A stretch of DNA of 64,000 nt from Acidobacteriota bacterium (GTDB lineage Bacteria; Acidobacteriota; Terriglobia; Bryobacterales; Bryobacteraceae). Numbering within the stretch: position 1 is the first letter of the stretch; the number at the start of each line of letters is the position of its first letter. The notes beneath the pieces were generated by a model. That model did not search any database and was not told the DNA's origin. It was given only the letters and a program-made list of their open reading frames with translations. Below, piece after piece: positions 1 through 9,608 of this stretch. Location: positions 111,613 to 175,612 of the forward strand of contig JACTMJ010000022.1 in NCBI GenBank assembly GCA_014584705.1. The letters are read 5' to 3'. A program made the position numbers and the translations under genes.

Positions 1-2030
1 TCGGCGAGGATCCCCTCGAGTTCGGGCAGTTCGTAGGCGACTTTCTTGCGGCCGTGCTTGCGGTCAATAAAATCGTCGATCATGCCGCCCTGGATGGGGC
101 CGGGGCGGTAGAGGGCGTTGAGCGCGATGAGGTCTTCAATGCGGCTCGGTTCGTAGCGCCGCAGCACGTCCCGCATGCCGGAGGATTCGAACTGGAAGAC
201 GCCGCTCGTGAGGGCGCGGGCGAAGATGCGATACGCGTCCGGATCGTCGAGCGGAATCTCCTCCGGAACCACCTTCAGACCTTTGGTTTTCTCGATGAGG
301 CCGAGCGCATCCTCAATGATGGTGAGCGTGGTGAGGCCGAGAAAATCCATCTTGAGGAGCGAGAGCTTCTCAAGGCCGCCCATGTCGTACTGGGTGACAA
401 TTTCGTCTTTGTTGGTCTTGTAGAGCGGGACGATTTCCTTGAGGGGGATGGGCGAGATGACCACCCCGGCCGCGTGAACGCCGGCGTTGCGCGCCTTGCC
501 TTCGAGGCGCTGGGCGAGTTCGAGCACCTCGCCGACGCGAGGGTCTTTCGCGGCCGCGTCGCGCAGATTGGGCTCCTGCTCAATGGCGTCCTTGAGTTTG
601 ATGTTGAGCACCGGAGGCACCATCTTGGTGATGCGGTCCACTTCGGCGAAGCTCATATCGAGCACGCGCCCGACGTCCTTGATGGCTCCCTTGGCGGCAA
701 GCGAGTTAAAGGTGATGATCTGCGCCACCTGCTCCCGGCCGTACTTTTCCGTGACGTACTGGATGACCTCCCCGCGGCGGCGTGTGCAGAAATCGATATC
801 GACGTCGGGGAAGCTGATGCGCTCCGGATTGAGGAAGCGCTCAAAGAGCAGGTTGTATTGCAGCGGGTCAATATCCGTGATGCGGAGGCAGTAGGAGACG
901 AGGCTTCCGGCGGCGGAGCCGCGCCCCGGACCCACGGGGATCCCCTTGGCGCGGGCATAGCGGATGAAATCCCAGACGATGAGGAAGTAGCCCGTGAACT
1001 TCATGCTCTCAATGAGCTTGATCTCGCGCTCCAGGCGCTCTTCGTACTCCGCCAGAGAGTGCTTCAGGAGGCCGCGGGCTTCCTGCTGGAGCAAGGCGGC
1101 GCGGCGCATTTCGAAGCCCTGGCGGGTGACGTACTCGAAGTAGGTTTCGAGGGTGTGCTCCGGCGGAACGGTGAATTCCGGGAAAGGGTTGGCCACTTTC
1201 TCCAGCTTCACGGAGCAGCGCTGGGCGATCTCCCAGGTGTTGTCGAGGGCGTGCGGAACTTCGCCGAAAAGGCTCCGCATTTCGGCTTTCGACTTGAGAT
1301 AGAACTCCTGCACATCGAAGCGCATGCGCGCGGGGTCCGACATGGTCTTGCCGGTGGAGATGCAGAGGAGCACTTCCTGCAGGCGGGCGTCGCGCTTCTC
1401 AATATAGTGCGCGTCGTTGGTGGCGATGAGCGGCATGCCGGTATCGCGGGAGAGGCGCACGATCTCGCGCATGACGATGGGATCCTGCTCGAGGCCGTGA
1501 TCCTGCAATTCAAGAAAGAAATTGCCCTTGCCGAAGATGTCCTGATACTCGCAGGCCAGGCGCTTGGCTTCCGCGTAGTTGCCCTTCACGACGGCCTCAT
1601 TCACGTCGCCCTTCAGGCAGGCCGAGGAGCAAATGATGCCCTTGGAGTGCTGTGCGAGCAGGTCCTTATCGATGCGGGGCTTGTAATAGAAGCCTTCGAG
1701 GTAAGCCGTGGAGACGAGCTTGACGAGATTCCGGTAGCCCTCCTGCGTTTCCGAGAGCAGCACCAGATGGTTGTAGCCACCGCCCTCCTGGCGGTCTTTG
1801 AGGTTGCCGGGCGTAACGTAGACTTCGCAGCCGATGATGGGATTGATGCCTTTCGACTTGGCCGTGTTATAGAACTCAACGGCACCGAAGAGGTTGCCGT
1901 GATCGCTCATGGCGATGGCGGGCATCTCCATTTTGGCCGCCGTATCAATGAGGGTAGGGATGTCGCAGGCCCCATCGAGCATGGAGTAGTCCGTGTGGCA
2001 GTGGAGGTGAATGAACGGCGCGTCAGACAT
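1..2030 (-). CDS. dnaE: DNA polymerase III subunit alpha (N-terminal 676 residues, 3' end beyond window)
   Basis: Replicative polymerase catalytic subunit. Translation from the ATG at 2030 begins MSDAPFIHLHCHTDYSMLDG, the classic PHP-domain start with its metal-binding histidines at residues 8, 10 and 12. The polymerase palm follows: the GPGRGSAAGS motif, then FPDVDIDFC, whose D409 and D411 correspond to the catalytic aspartate pair, and MDFLGL, whose D562 matches the third catalytic aspartate. The reading frame stays open to base 1, so the fingers, tandem HhH, OB and tau-binding parts lie outside the window. The gene lies 183 bp downstream of the esterase gene on the same strand. No frameshift is visible in the part present. 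Identification is very secure from the motifs; only the C-terminal half cannot be judged. Confidence 0.97.
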   Translation of the reverse strand, partial: MSDAPFIHLHCHTDYSMLDGACDIPTLIDTAAKMEMPAIAMSDHGNLFGAVEFYNTAKSKGINPIIGCEVYVTPGNLKDRQEGGGYNHLVLLSETQEGYRNLVKLVSTAYLEGFYYKPRIDKDLLAQHSKGIICSSACLKGDVNEAVVKGNYAEAKRLACEYQDIFGKGNFFLELQDHGLEQDPIVMREIVRLSRDTGMPLIATNDAHYIEKRDARLQEVLLCISTGKTMSDPARMRFDVQEFYLKSKAEMRSLFGEVPHALDNTWEIAQRCSVKLEKVANPFPEFTVPPEHTLETYFEYVTRQGFEMRRAALLQQEARGLLKHSLAEYEERLEREIKLIESMKFTGYFLIVWDFIRYARAKGIPVGPGRGSAAGSLVSYCLRITDIDPLQYNLLFERFLNPERISFPDVDIDFCTRRRGEVIQYVTEKYGREQVAQIITFNSLAAKGAIKDVGRVLDMSFAEVDRITKMVPPVLNIKLKDAIEQEPNLRDAAAKDPRVGEVLELAQRLEGKARNAGVHAAGVVISPIPLKEIVPLYKTNKDEIVTQYDMGGLEKLSLLKMDFLGLTTLTIIEDALGLIEKTKGLKVVPEEIPLDDPDAYRIFARALTSGVFQFESSGMRDVLRRYEPSRIEDLIALNALYRPGPIQGGMIDDFIDRKHGRKKVAYELPELEGILA

Positions 2031-2213
2031 GGTTATCAGAATCCCAAGGGCAATCGCGGGGCGGCCAGCCACAACCCGTTTGGGGGTACTTCCAGTATAG
2101 GAAGAACCGGGCGAGGCTCCGCCGATGGATGCGCGCTTTCACCGCGTTCACACGTCACCCCAAGCGGGGCTGGCAACCGCGCGCAGGCCCGGGCACGAGG
2201 CGGCGAGGACGTA

Positions 2214-5144
2214 CTATCTCGGCGCGATCTGTTCGGCGAGCCATGCGGCAAGTGCGTTGTCGTCCGCTTCCTCGAGGACTTGCAAGGAGGGTGACGCGCT
2301 TCCACTGCCATGCGACGCCCGGAGGGCATCCTCGTACTCCCGAACGCTTTCCTCCATGGAGACGCGGCGATTGCGGCCATCCACCATGCGCGCCAAGAGC
2401 ACGGGTTTCGGCGCGATTGCGCCTGCCACGTCCGGGAGATCGGCAACTTCGAGAAGGCCGGGTACGATGGCATCCGAGTGCACGTAGCAGAAGCGGTCCC
2501 GCAGCACGGCCTGGTAGGAGAGCAGCCCGCCGCGCGCGGCAACCGCCCGGACGTTTTCTTCATAGAGAGCAATGAGCAAAGCCAGGGCCGGCCCCACGGG
2601 ATCCGACGGCGCGAGAGCCTGAGGGCCTTTCTGCTGCCGGGGACTTTGATCGAGCAGCATCCCGGCCGGATTCGCGTCCGCGGAGCTATCCCCCCAGACG
2701 GCGATGCGCGCCGGGCTGAGGTCTTCGCGACTGGCGAGATAGCGCAGGATGGCACGGGCATCCTTGAGCCGCTGGCCCATGGCGGTGGAACCGAGCATCA
2801 ACTCCGTGGCCGCGAGCGCATCCGCACCGGAACTCGCGGTTTCCCCGGTTCCGCGCACATCGGCCAAACAGATTGCGACACCCTTTTCGAGCAGAGCGCC
2901 GAGCACAGCCGATCGCCCACGGAGGAAGGCCGCCTTCCCTCCGGAGGCGAGAGCCATCACGACGGGAAGCCGCGCGCTTGCATTTCCGGCGGGTTTGAGA
3001 AGGATGAGAGGCAGACGAATTCCGGGCTCGGTTTCAAGAACGACGTTCTCCGCGGAGAAGCCGGAATAGGAGCGGCGCGCGGCCACTTGAGCCGGACCGG
3101 GCGCGCCGGGGTCAATCTCTCCGAGCCGGTCTCGCAACTCCTCCCGAAGCGCGCGAAGGCGCTCGGCGGGAGCGAGCGCTTCCCGTTTTGCACGTGCCGC
3201 GGCGACGCGTTCCGTTGCAAGTTGTTCCGCCAGCGTGGCAACCGTTTTCGGCTTGCGCCGCACTGCGGCCTGGGGCGTGAGGCACAACAAATCCGCTTCG
3301 GGCAGAGGCTTGTGAAATTCGCCGGTGGGGATGGGGATGCCAAGAAAGCGATTCAGGATGGGATAGAGTTTGCGGCGGAGGTCCGCGCCGACATTGGTTA
3401 CCTCCCCCGGACCAGGGAAGGGTCCGTAGCCATCGACATTGGCCAGATGATCGAGCTTTCCATAGAGCTCGTAGACCTTGCGGTATCGCGCCCAGGCGGG
3501 TTCGCGCTCCACGCCGTTTGGCCAGCCGATCTCGAACGCATACACGAAGGGGTTGGGCGCGCGGGCGGCGCAGAGGAACCAGGGGAAGAACTGATCCGCG
3601 ATGCTCCGGCGGAGGTTGCGGGTGGATTCCCAACTGCCCCAGCCGGGATCCGCCGTCAACGGATCGTACGGGCGCGGACCTTCCGTGTAGTGCTCCTCCG
3701 GACCGGCCTCGCCGAAGTTGAAGGGAATGACGGCGGCGATGCGGGTGTCGAGCAGACCGGCAACGGCCGCGGGGTCTCCCCCACCGGCGACGGCACCGAG
3801 CAGGACGATGCGCGCTGGATCAATATACGGGCGCTCGACGAGAAGATCGACGCCTCGCGTGAGATCCCAGACGAACCATTTCATGAGGCTCTCACCCGCC
3901 AGATACAACTGCTTGCCCAGCGCATCGCGCGAGTAGTAACTCTCGCGGGGCCAAGGCTGCGACTGCAAACGGTCTCCCGCACCGAGCAACTCCATCACGA
4001 GCACGGCAACACCGCTTCGCGCCCAGGTCATCCCCATATCCTGAAGCTCCCATTGGGTCTTGGGGGCGTGATGGCTGTGCACGACCACGACGGCGGGGAT
4101 GCGGCCGGAGACAGTCGCGGGCAGATACAGATTGGCGGTAGCAAGCAACCCTGGGCGGGGCTCAAAGATCAGGTTCTCGATTACGAAGCCATGGCCCAGA
4201 TCAATTCGCCGCGTGACTTCCGCATGGAGCGGAGTGCGCTCCGGAAACGGCCCGAACGATCGCTTGAGGGCGGCGATGCGGGAATCTCGGAAACGCTCCC
4301 AATCCGCTCGGGCCCGCACTTGCTCCCAGGCACGGCGTTCGTCGAGCGCGGCCGTATTCACTCTGGCGCGAAGATTCGTTTGCCATATTCGCGCGGCATC
4401 GCCCGGAGAACCGGAGAGCACGGTTGGGGAGAGGGCGCGCAATTGCGCTTCGAGGGGACTGGCGGGCTCCGGACGAACGGAGGGCTGGCGCAACCACCAT
4501 TCCCGGCGCTGGAGGACGGGGGCGGCAGCCGGTGCTTTCGCGTCCGGAATCGCAAAGCGGAGCAATTCATTGGCAGCGGGCCAATAGGCATGCAGTTCCG
4601 GCGCCTCGGGCCTGGCGACACGCACCCGTTCCCCGGAGAGGAAGCCGAGAGCGCTGATGTTCGTGAGCGGGATGGCCACTTCCACACTCCAGCCGTCGGG
4701 GGCGGCCGAAGCCGCCGCCAGAATGGGCGCGGCGGGCTCTTGCGGGGTGCGGGCGTATTCCGCGCTGTAGGCACCGAGAGGGTTCACCGTGACGCGGAGG
4801 GCGGTTGAGAAGCTGCGGAAATTGATCGTCCAGACGACGCGATCTTCCTGCCACCAGGCTGGGTTGGCTCCGGTTGAGCGCGCCACCAGACGGCCGCTTT
4901 CGGGCAAGCGGGCGCTCAGGCACAAGTAGCCATCGCGGACGAGGGCGCGCATTTCGCCCGGTGCAGGGAAGGGCTGGGAAAACTCCGGCGTGCCGAGCGG
5001 CAAGACAGCGGCGCGCTCCCAGACGGGCTCATCCGGCACACCGTCAACGCTAAGCGCCCCGCTGACGGAGGGCACGACCAGGCGGGGTTCACCGGCCGAG
5101 GCAAGACCGGCAAGCACGGCGACTGCCAGGGCAAGTTTCCGCAT
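2214..5144 (-). CDS. Secreted protein with N-terminal CBM9/DOMON-like domain and two alpha/beta-hydrolase (esterase-like) domains
   Basis: 976 residues with a short signal peptide (MRKLALAVAVLAGLASAGEP). Residues about 25-185 resemble the CBM9-like or DOMON fold that often precedes secreted carbohydrate-active enzymes. Two alpha/beta-hydrolase segments follow, about 310-600 and 670-960, each resembling the acetyl-xylan-esterase/dienelactone-hydrolase group. In the second, GDSSA (S820 or S821) sits at the nucleophile elbow. In the first, the equivalent elbow reads GAVAGGG near residue 450 and lacks a serine, so that copy may be inactive or structural. It is last in a co-directional series with the DUF1080, FAH and S9 genes, which suggests periplasmic or extracellular breakdown of esterified carbohydrate. 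The fold is fairly secure, but the substrate is unknown. The SD-like GGAGGGG precedes the ATG at 5144. Confidence 0.75.
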   Translation of the reverse strand: MRKLALAVAVLAGLASAGEPRLVVPSVSGALSVDGVPDEPVWERAAVLPLGTPEFSQPFPAPGEMRALVRDGYLCLSARLPESGRLVARSTGANPAWWQEDRVVWTINFRSFSTALRVTVNPLGAYSAEYARTPQEPAAPILAAASAAPDGWSVEVAIPLTNISALGFLSGERVRVARPEAPELHAYWPAANELLRFAIPDAKAPAAAPVLQRREWWLRQPSVRPEPASPLEAQLRALSPTVLSGSPGDAARIWQTNLRARVNTAALDERRAWEQVRARADWERFRDSRIAALKRSFGPFPERTPLHAEVTRRIDLGHGFVIENLIFEPRPGLLATANLYLPATVSGRIPAVVVVHSHHAPKTQWELQDMGMTWARSGVAVLVMELLGAGDRLQSQPWPRESYYSRDALGKQLYLAGESLMKWFVWDLTRGVDLLVERPYIDPARIVLLGAVAGGGDPAAVAGLLDTRIAAVIPFNFGEAGPEEHYTEGPRPYDPLTADPGWGSWESTRNLRRSIADQFFPWFLCAARAPNPFVYAFEIGWPNGVEREPAWARYRKVYELYGKLDHLANVDGYGPFPGPGEVTNVGADLRRKLYPILNRFLGIPIPTGEFHKPLPEADLLCLTPQAAVRRKPKTVATLAEQLATERVAAARAKREALAPAERLRALREELRDRLGEIDPGAPGPAQVAARRSYSGFSAENVVLETEPGIRLPLILLKPAGNASARLPVVMALASGGKAAFLRGRSAVLGALLEKGVAICLADVRGTGETASSGADALAATELMLGSTAMGQRLKDARAILRYLASREDLSPARIAVWGDSSADANPAGMLLDQSPRQQKGPQALAPSDPVGPALALLIALYEENVRAVAARGGLLSYQAVLRDRFCYVHSDAIVPGLLEVADLPDVAGAIAPKPVLLARMVDGRNRRVSMEESVREYEDALRASHGSGSASPSLQVLEEADDNALAAWLAEQIAPR

Positions 5145-5205
5145 GGCCCCTCCCTTGCGCCTTTAGGTCCTGGTTCGTTTCGGGGAAGAGATGCGGTGGC
5201 CGGAA

Positions 5206-5832
5206 TTAGTCCGGGAGCACCTTGATCTCGACGTTGCGATAATACACCGGCCAGCCTTCAGACTGAAGGCAAATGTAGCCTTCCATTGGATCCGCGCCGG
5301 TGCCCTTGTTTACTTCCTTGCCGTTGAGCTTGATCCGCACTTCGCCGTTGTGAGTGGTGACCTCGAGGTGGTCCCATTCTCCGAACGGCCCGTGCTGATC
5401 CGGCTTCACGACTTCAAAGCGGATGGCCCCTTTGAGGTTCCCGTTAAACGCACTGGCGATTTCGCCATAGTGGCCCTGGATCTCCACGAACGACTTTGGC
5501 CAGCGGGGATATTTCTCGCGAAGTTCCTTGCTCGCGAAAATGAATACGCCGCCGTTGGGCCACTCTTTGGGCGCCTTGGTCCAGCCTTCCGTCTTGAAGC
5601 GAATGTCGAAGCGGAGCACAAAGTTCTTATACGTCTTAAGGCTTCGCAGCACGCCCTGCGGATTGCCCTTCGCGGCGATGACGCCATTCTCCAGGGACCA
5701 TGTATCCGGGGGGCTGGTCTCGGTGGTCCAGAATTCCGACAAGTTCGCTTTCGGCATCAACGAAACAAAGCCGTCGCTCTGCGCCCAGGTAAAGGCGGTA
5801 CATAGCGACAGCAGAAAGAGAATTCGATACAT
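5206..5832 (-). CDS. 3-keto-disaccharide hydrolase domain (DUF1080) secreted protein
   Basis: 208 residues. The start at 5832 is chosen because AGGAG lies just upstream and because the protein then begins with a clean signal peptide (MYRILFLLSLCTAFTWAQS). The rest is one concanavalin-like beta-sandwich of the 3-keto-disaccharide hydrolase family (formerly DUF1080). Family hallmarks are the segment NFVLRFDIRFK, the stretch PNGGVFIFA, and the C-terminal YICLQSEGWPVYYRNVEIK, which is nearly diagnostic. Members occur in very large numbers in Acidobacteriota, Planctomycetota and Bacteroidota. Some hydrolyse 3-keto-glycosides, but for most the substrate is unknown. It sits 61 bp upstream of the esterase and 91 bp downstream of the FAH gene. 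Export to the periplasm or cell surface is inferred from the signal peptide. Confidence 0.88.
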   Translation of the reverse strand: MYRILFLLSLCTAFTWAQSDGFVSLMPKANLSEFWTTETSPPDTWSLENGVIAAKGNPQGVLRSLKTYKNFVLRFDIRFKTEGWTKAPKEWPNGGVFIFASKELREKYPRWPKSFVEIQGHYGEIASAFNGNLKGAIRFEVVKPDQHGPFGEWDHLEVTTHNGEVRIKLNGKEVNKGTGADPMEGYICLQSEGWPVYYRNVEIKVLPD

Positions 5833-5923
5833 GATTCCTGCTCCTCTGAGGTTCGCGTAGCATTTTATCATCCCCTCGAAATGCATCCGAACGCGATGAG
5901 GCCGTATCGCCGGCCGCGAGAAC

Positions 5924-7108
5924 CTATTGGAGCAATCCGCGGCGTGCCAGGTTGCGCATGAGCGCCGCGATGCCGAAGGTCCACGGCTCGATGGCTTCGC
6001 TGTGGTTTACGCGGTTCACGAGCATACCGAGGGCGTGGGAGCGGATGCGCACGATATCGCCCCGCTTGTGGGTGAAGCCCTTGCCGGGTTCGTCGCGGTC
6101 CATGACGGGCGCGAACATGGTGCCTAGAAACAGAACGAAGCCGTCGGGATACTGGTGATGACGCCCGATGGTCTGGTTGACGATGGCCTGGGGGTCCCGG
6201 CTGATGCGGCTCATGGCGCTGGCGGCTTCCATGCGGAAACCGTCCGTCCCTTCGACCTCCATGCTGAGTTCAAGGCGGCGCACATCGTCAAAGGTGAACG
6301 TGCGGTCAAAGAGGCGGAAGAAGGGGCCGAGCGCGCAGCTTGCGTTGTTGTCCTTCGCCTTACTGAGGAGCAGGGCGCTGCGGCCTTCGAAATCGCGGAG
6401 ATTGACGTCGTTGCCGAGCGTGGCACCCACAACATCTCCCCGGTTGTTCACGGCGAGCACCACTTCGGGTTCCGGATTATTCCAGGTGGATTTTGAATAG
6501 ATGCCAACCTCCGCACCGAGACCCACGGCGGAGAGGCTGGCGCACTTGGTGAAGACTTCGGCATCCGGCCCGATGGCGACTTCCAGATATTGAGACCAGA
6601 TGCCGCGCTCGATCAGCAGCTGTTTGAGGCGCGCCGCTTCCTTGCTGCCGGGCACAATCGAGCTAAGGTCGCCGCCCAGCGCAGCGGTGATGCTCTCCCG
6701 AAGCTCCACCGCCTTCGCCGCGTCGCCGCGGGCACGCTCCTCGATCACCCGTTCCAACAGACTGGCGATGAACGTCACCCCGCCCGCTTTGACGACTTGC
6801 AAATCGCAGGGGGCGAGAAACCACGGACGGGCAGGGTTTCGGAGGGCGTGGTCGCTGTTCTCGAGCATCGCCGCCGCATCACCGATGCGGGGCAATGCCA
6901 CCGCCCCGGCAATCCGGCCGGGGGGATCTTCGAGGTTCAGAATCTCGCTAAGGGTGGGCGCGATGCCTGAAAGATCCCATACGCCGTCTTCACGCACCAG
7001 CACGGGGCTGGGACCCTGTTGCGAGGGAAACCACGCTCTGCCTACGAGGAGGCCGGCGAAGCCGTCTTCCGGCAAACAGTCCCGCCAGTGAAAAAGGGGC
7101 GATGGCAT
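5924..7108 (-). CDS. Fumarylacetoacetate hydrolase (FAH) family protein, possibly a 2-keto-3-deoxy-sugar-acid dehydratase
   Basis: 394 residues without a signal peptide, so cytosolic. The length and two-part layout (N-terminal beta domain, C-terminal FAH catalytic fold from about residue 170) resemble the longer FAH proteins such as XylX-type 2-keto-3-deoxypentonate dehydratases more than classical fumarylacetoacetases. Visible family elements are the metal-site region EVFTKCASLSAVGLGAEVG, the EPEVVLAVN strand and GATLGNDVNLRDFEGRS. These fit the E-x-E/D metal ligands of the superfamily, although I did not align them residue by residue. Its neighbours (DUF1080 hydrolase, esterase, aminotransferase) suggest sugar-acid catabolism, which is inference. 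It starts 15 bp after the S9 peptidase stop, consistent with co-transcription. An ordinary FAH hydrolase of another 2-keto acid is the main alternative. Confidence 0.72.
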   Translation of the reverse strand: MPSPLFHWRDCLPEDGFAGLLVGRAWFPSQQGPSPVLVREDGVWDLSGIAPTLSEILNLEDPPGRIAGAVALPRIGDAAAMLENSDHALRNPARPWFLAPCDLQVVKAGGVTFIASLLERVIEERARGDAAKAVELRESITAALGGDLSSIVPGSKEAARLKQLLIERGIWSQYLEVAIGPDAEVFTKCASLSAVGLGAEVGIYSKSTWNNPEPEVVLAVNNRGDVVGATLGNDVNLRDFEGRSALLLSKAKDNNASCALGPFFRLFDRTFTFDDVRRLELSMEVEGTDGFRMEAASAMSRISRDPQAIVNQTIGRHHQYPDGFVLFLGTMFAPVMDRDEPGKGFTHKRGDIVRIRSHALGMLVNRVNHSEAIEPWTFGIAALMRNLARRGLLQ

Positions 7109-7123
7109 GGCGGCCTCCTCCTT

Positions 7124-9574
7124 TCAGTGCGACTTGCGCTCCGCGGGCGCGGGGTCCCGGGGCGGGGCGTTCTTGACGTACTTATCCAGCCACGTAATGG
7201 ACTCCCAGAGCACGTGCTCAATGCTTTCCTTCGCACGGTAGCCGTGGGATTCGTGGGGCAGCATCACGAGGCGCGCGAGGCCGCCATTGCCGCGAATGGC
7301 CTGATACAGTCGCTCGCTCTGGATGGGGAAGGTACCGGCGTTGTTGTCGGCTTCGCCGTGGATTAGCAGGATCGGATCTTCAATGAGATTCGCGGAGCTG
7401 AAGGGAGAGAGCTTGTAATAAATCTCCGGGGCTTCCCAATATGTGCGCCGCTCCGCCTGAAACCCAAAGGGCGTGAGGGTGCGATTGTAGGCCCCGCTAC
7501 GGGCGATACCGGCGCGAAACAGACGGCTATGCGCGAGCAGATTCGCGGTCATGAACGCACCGTAGCTATGTCCGCCGACGGCCACGCGCGCTGGATCAAT
7601 CACGCCCATGGCGGCCGCCTTGGCAATCGCCGCTTCCGCGCTATCGACGATCTGGCGGATGAACGTGTCGTTGGCGGTCTCCGGCGGACCCACCACGGGC
7701 ATCGCCGTTTCGTCCAGAATCGCGTAGCCGGCGAGGAGGAAGAAAAGATGCGAGTAGCTCTGAATGGAGGTGAAGCGATTCTCGGAACCGCTCACCTGGC
7801 CCGCGGTGGCGGGGTCACTAAACTCCATCGGGTAGGCCCAGACCACCGCGGGCAGGCGGGTTCCCTGCTTGTAATCCGGCGGCAGGTAGAGCGTGAAGGA
7901 AAGCTGGGTGCCATCGTCGCGCTCGTACTTGACGATTTGCTTCGTGATGCCGCGCAACTGCGGAGTGGGGTCCTTGAACTTCGTGATCGCGCGTTCCGCG
8001 CCGCCGTCCCCCTTCACGATCAGGTTGGGCGGGACGGAGGGCGATTCCTTGCTGGTGATGAAGCTGGAACCGTCGTCGGAAAGAGCGGTCACCACGAACT
8101 CGAATGCCTCCTCACCGCACTGAAAAAGCCGCTGCTTCCGCCCGCCGGCGAGATCGAAGCGATCCAGAAACGGGCGGTCTCCCTTCGGGGTTGCGCCAGC
8201 GCCGGAGAGCAGCAATTGTCCCTCGCGATGAATGGCCACCGCATAGCCATTGGGCAACATCTTGCGCAGCGGCGAACCCTCGTCGTTGTAGCGGTCCCGA
8301 ATGTTGCGGCTGAACACGGGCTCTCCGAGAATGTCTTCCTTGCTCAGATCCACGAGAAAGGCGCGCGTCCAGCGTTTGTCGCGGTCATAATCGCGCAGGA
8401 GGGCGAGGTTCTCCGTTTCGAGCCAGGTGAGGCCGGCGAAGCGTTGCTCGACGTTTAGAAAATCGCGCGGTTCCGTGCGGAAGGGCGCATCGAGCAGGAC
8501 GATCTTGTCCCTATGGGAAGCTTTCACGCGCGGATCACCGCCATCCAGCGCTTCCAGCCAAACCAGCGTTGCTCCGCCCCACGGCGTCCATGTGTAGCTG
8601 CGAGGTCCGGTCCGGACGCCCTCGATGGGGATCTTGTCCTGGAGAGGCACTTCGGCAATCAGATACTCCCGGCGGCCTCGACGATCCACGACCTCGGCCG
8701 TCAAGGGGAACCGGTAGTAAGGCAGCAGGAAGGAGAACGGGCGGTGGATTCGCTCTACAAGAAAGTGCTTGCCGTCCGGGGAAGCCGTGATTTCGCTGTA
8801 GATGCCTTTCTTCAAGAAGGGCCGGACTTTTCCGGTAGCGGCATCGATGAGCACGGGCTGCGAGGTTGCGTAATACTCGAACAGGTCTTCGTCGTGACTG
8901 TCTTCGAGGAGGTCCTGATAGGTGCGGACAGGGGCGGCGGCGCCATCGCTCTGCTGGATAGTGGGTCCCGCGGGGACGAGCGCGGGGGATGGCGGAGCGG
9001 TACGGCCCGTGGGCACGGTCAGCACGAGAAGCGTCTTGCCGTCGGGCAACCACTGGATGGCGGCGCTCACTGTCTGGTTCAGCGCAACCCCCGCGATGGG
9101 GCGCGCCTTGGCCGTGGCGACGTCCACCACCCATAACTCCACGTGGCCGGGCCGGTACCACGGAAAGGCGAAATACTGCCCGCCATGGCTCCAGGTGACT
9201 TCGCCAATCGTGACGTCGTGCGGCAAGGCGACGGCGCGGTCTTCTCCGCCCGGCGCGATATCCCGGATGGTGATTCCCGTATAGATCGTCGGCGCATGAC
9301 GGCCGTTGTTCGCGGGATCAATCCGCAAGCCGGCGAGGCGTTTCATGGGCCGCGCCAGTTCCGCGATGGAAGGGTAGGCGACCCGGTCCATCAGCAACAG
9401 CCTGTCCTTTTGCGGGCTGACCGAAATCATCGGCGGCAACTTCGCGTGCAGCACGTCCAGGATCTCCCTGGGCGGCTTCTGATAAGCGATCTGTCCGTCG
9501 GCGGTGACTAACATGCGACTGCATCCAACCAGAACGAGCGCGGCCAGACGGGCCGCAAGCTGAGGGACTCGCAT
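7124..9574 (-). CDS. Prolyl oligopeptidase (S9) family peptidase, probable lipoprotein or periplasmic
   Basis: 816 residues. The ATG at 9574 is chosen because GAAGGAGG precedes it and the N-terminus is then a signal sequence containing VLVGC, a plausible lipobox. The N-terminal half is beta-rich (beta-propeller expected). The C-terminal alpha/beta-hydrolase domain shows GGHSYGAF with nucleophile S670, HGEADNNAG with the likely acid residue, and LPHESHGY with the likely histidine. The GGHSYG form and overall length resemble the S9D group (glutamyl endopeptidase-like, as in plant chloroplasts) and related dipeptidyl peptidases. It follows the aminotransferase gene by 34 bp and precedes the FAH gene by 15 bp, so an operon is likely. 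Peptidase activity is a confident family inference; cleavage specificity is not. Confidence 0.85.
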   Translation of the reverse strand: MRVPQLAARLAALVLVGCSRMLVTADGQIAYQKPPREILDVLHAKLPPMISVSPQKDRLLLMDRVAYPSIAELARPMKRLAGLRIDPANNGRHAPTIYTGITIRDIAPGGEDRAVALPHDVTIGEVTWSHGGQYFAFPWYRPGHVELWVVDVATAKARPIAGVALNQTVSAAIQWLPDGKTLLVLTVPTGRTAPPSPALVPAGPTIQQSDGAAAPVRTYQDLLEDSHDEDLFEYYATSQPVLIDAATGKVRPFLKKGIYSEITASPDGKHFLVERIHRPFSFLLPYYRFPLTAEVVDRRGRREYLIAEVPLQDKIPIEGVRTGPRSYTWTPWGGATLVWLEALDGGDPRVKASHRDKIVLLDAPFRTEPRDFLNVEQRFAGLTWLETENLALLRDYDRDKRWTRAFLVDLSKEDILGEPVFSRNIRDRYNDEGSPLRKMLPNGYAVAIHREGQLLLSGAGATPKGDRPFLDRFDLAGGRKQRLFQCGEEAFEFVVTALSDDGSSFITSKESPSVPPNLIVKGDGGAERAITKFKDPTPQLRGITKQIVKYERDDGTQLSFTLYLPPDYKQGTRLPAVVWAYPMEFSDPATAGQVSGSENRFTSIQSYSHLFFLLAGYAILDETAMPVVGPPETANDTFIRQIVDSAEAAIAKAAAMGVIDPARVAVGGHSYGAFMTANLLAHSRLFRAGIARSGAYNRTLTPFGFQAERRTYWEAPEIYYKLSPFSSANLIEDPILLIHGEADNNAGTFPIQSERLYQAIRGNGGLARLVMLPHESHGYRAKESIEHVLWESITWLDKYVKNAPPRDPAPAERKSH

Positions 9575-9608
9575 GACTGAGCCTCCTTCGAAACACGGCG
9601 AACCACAC

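Noticed and set aside
54..2294. Long plus-strand open frame across the dnaE region
   Set aside because: It is antisense to dnaE, whose minus-strand translation matches the PHP and polymerase motifs exactly; the plus-strand product is a low-complexity GC artefact.
2310..4808. 832-codon plus-strand open frame opposite the esterase
   Set aside because: It mirrors the minus-strand esterase gene, has no recognisable domain and no ribosome-binding site; high GC content produces such shadows.
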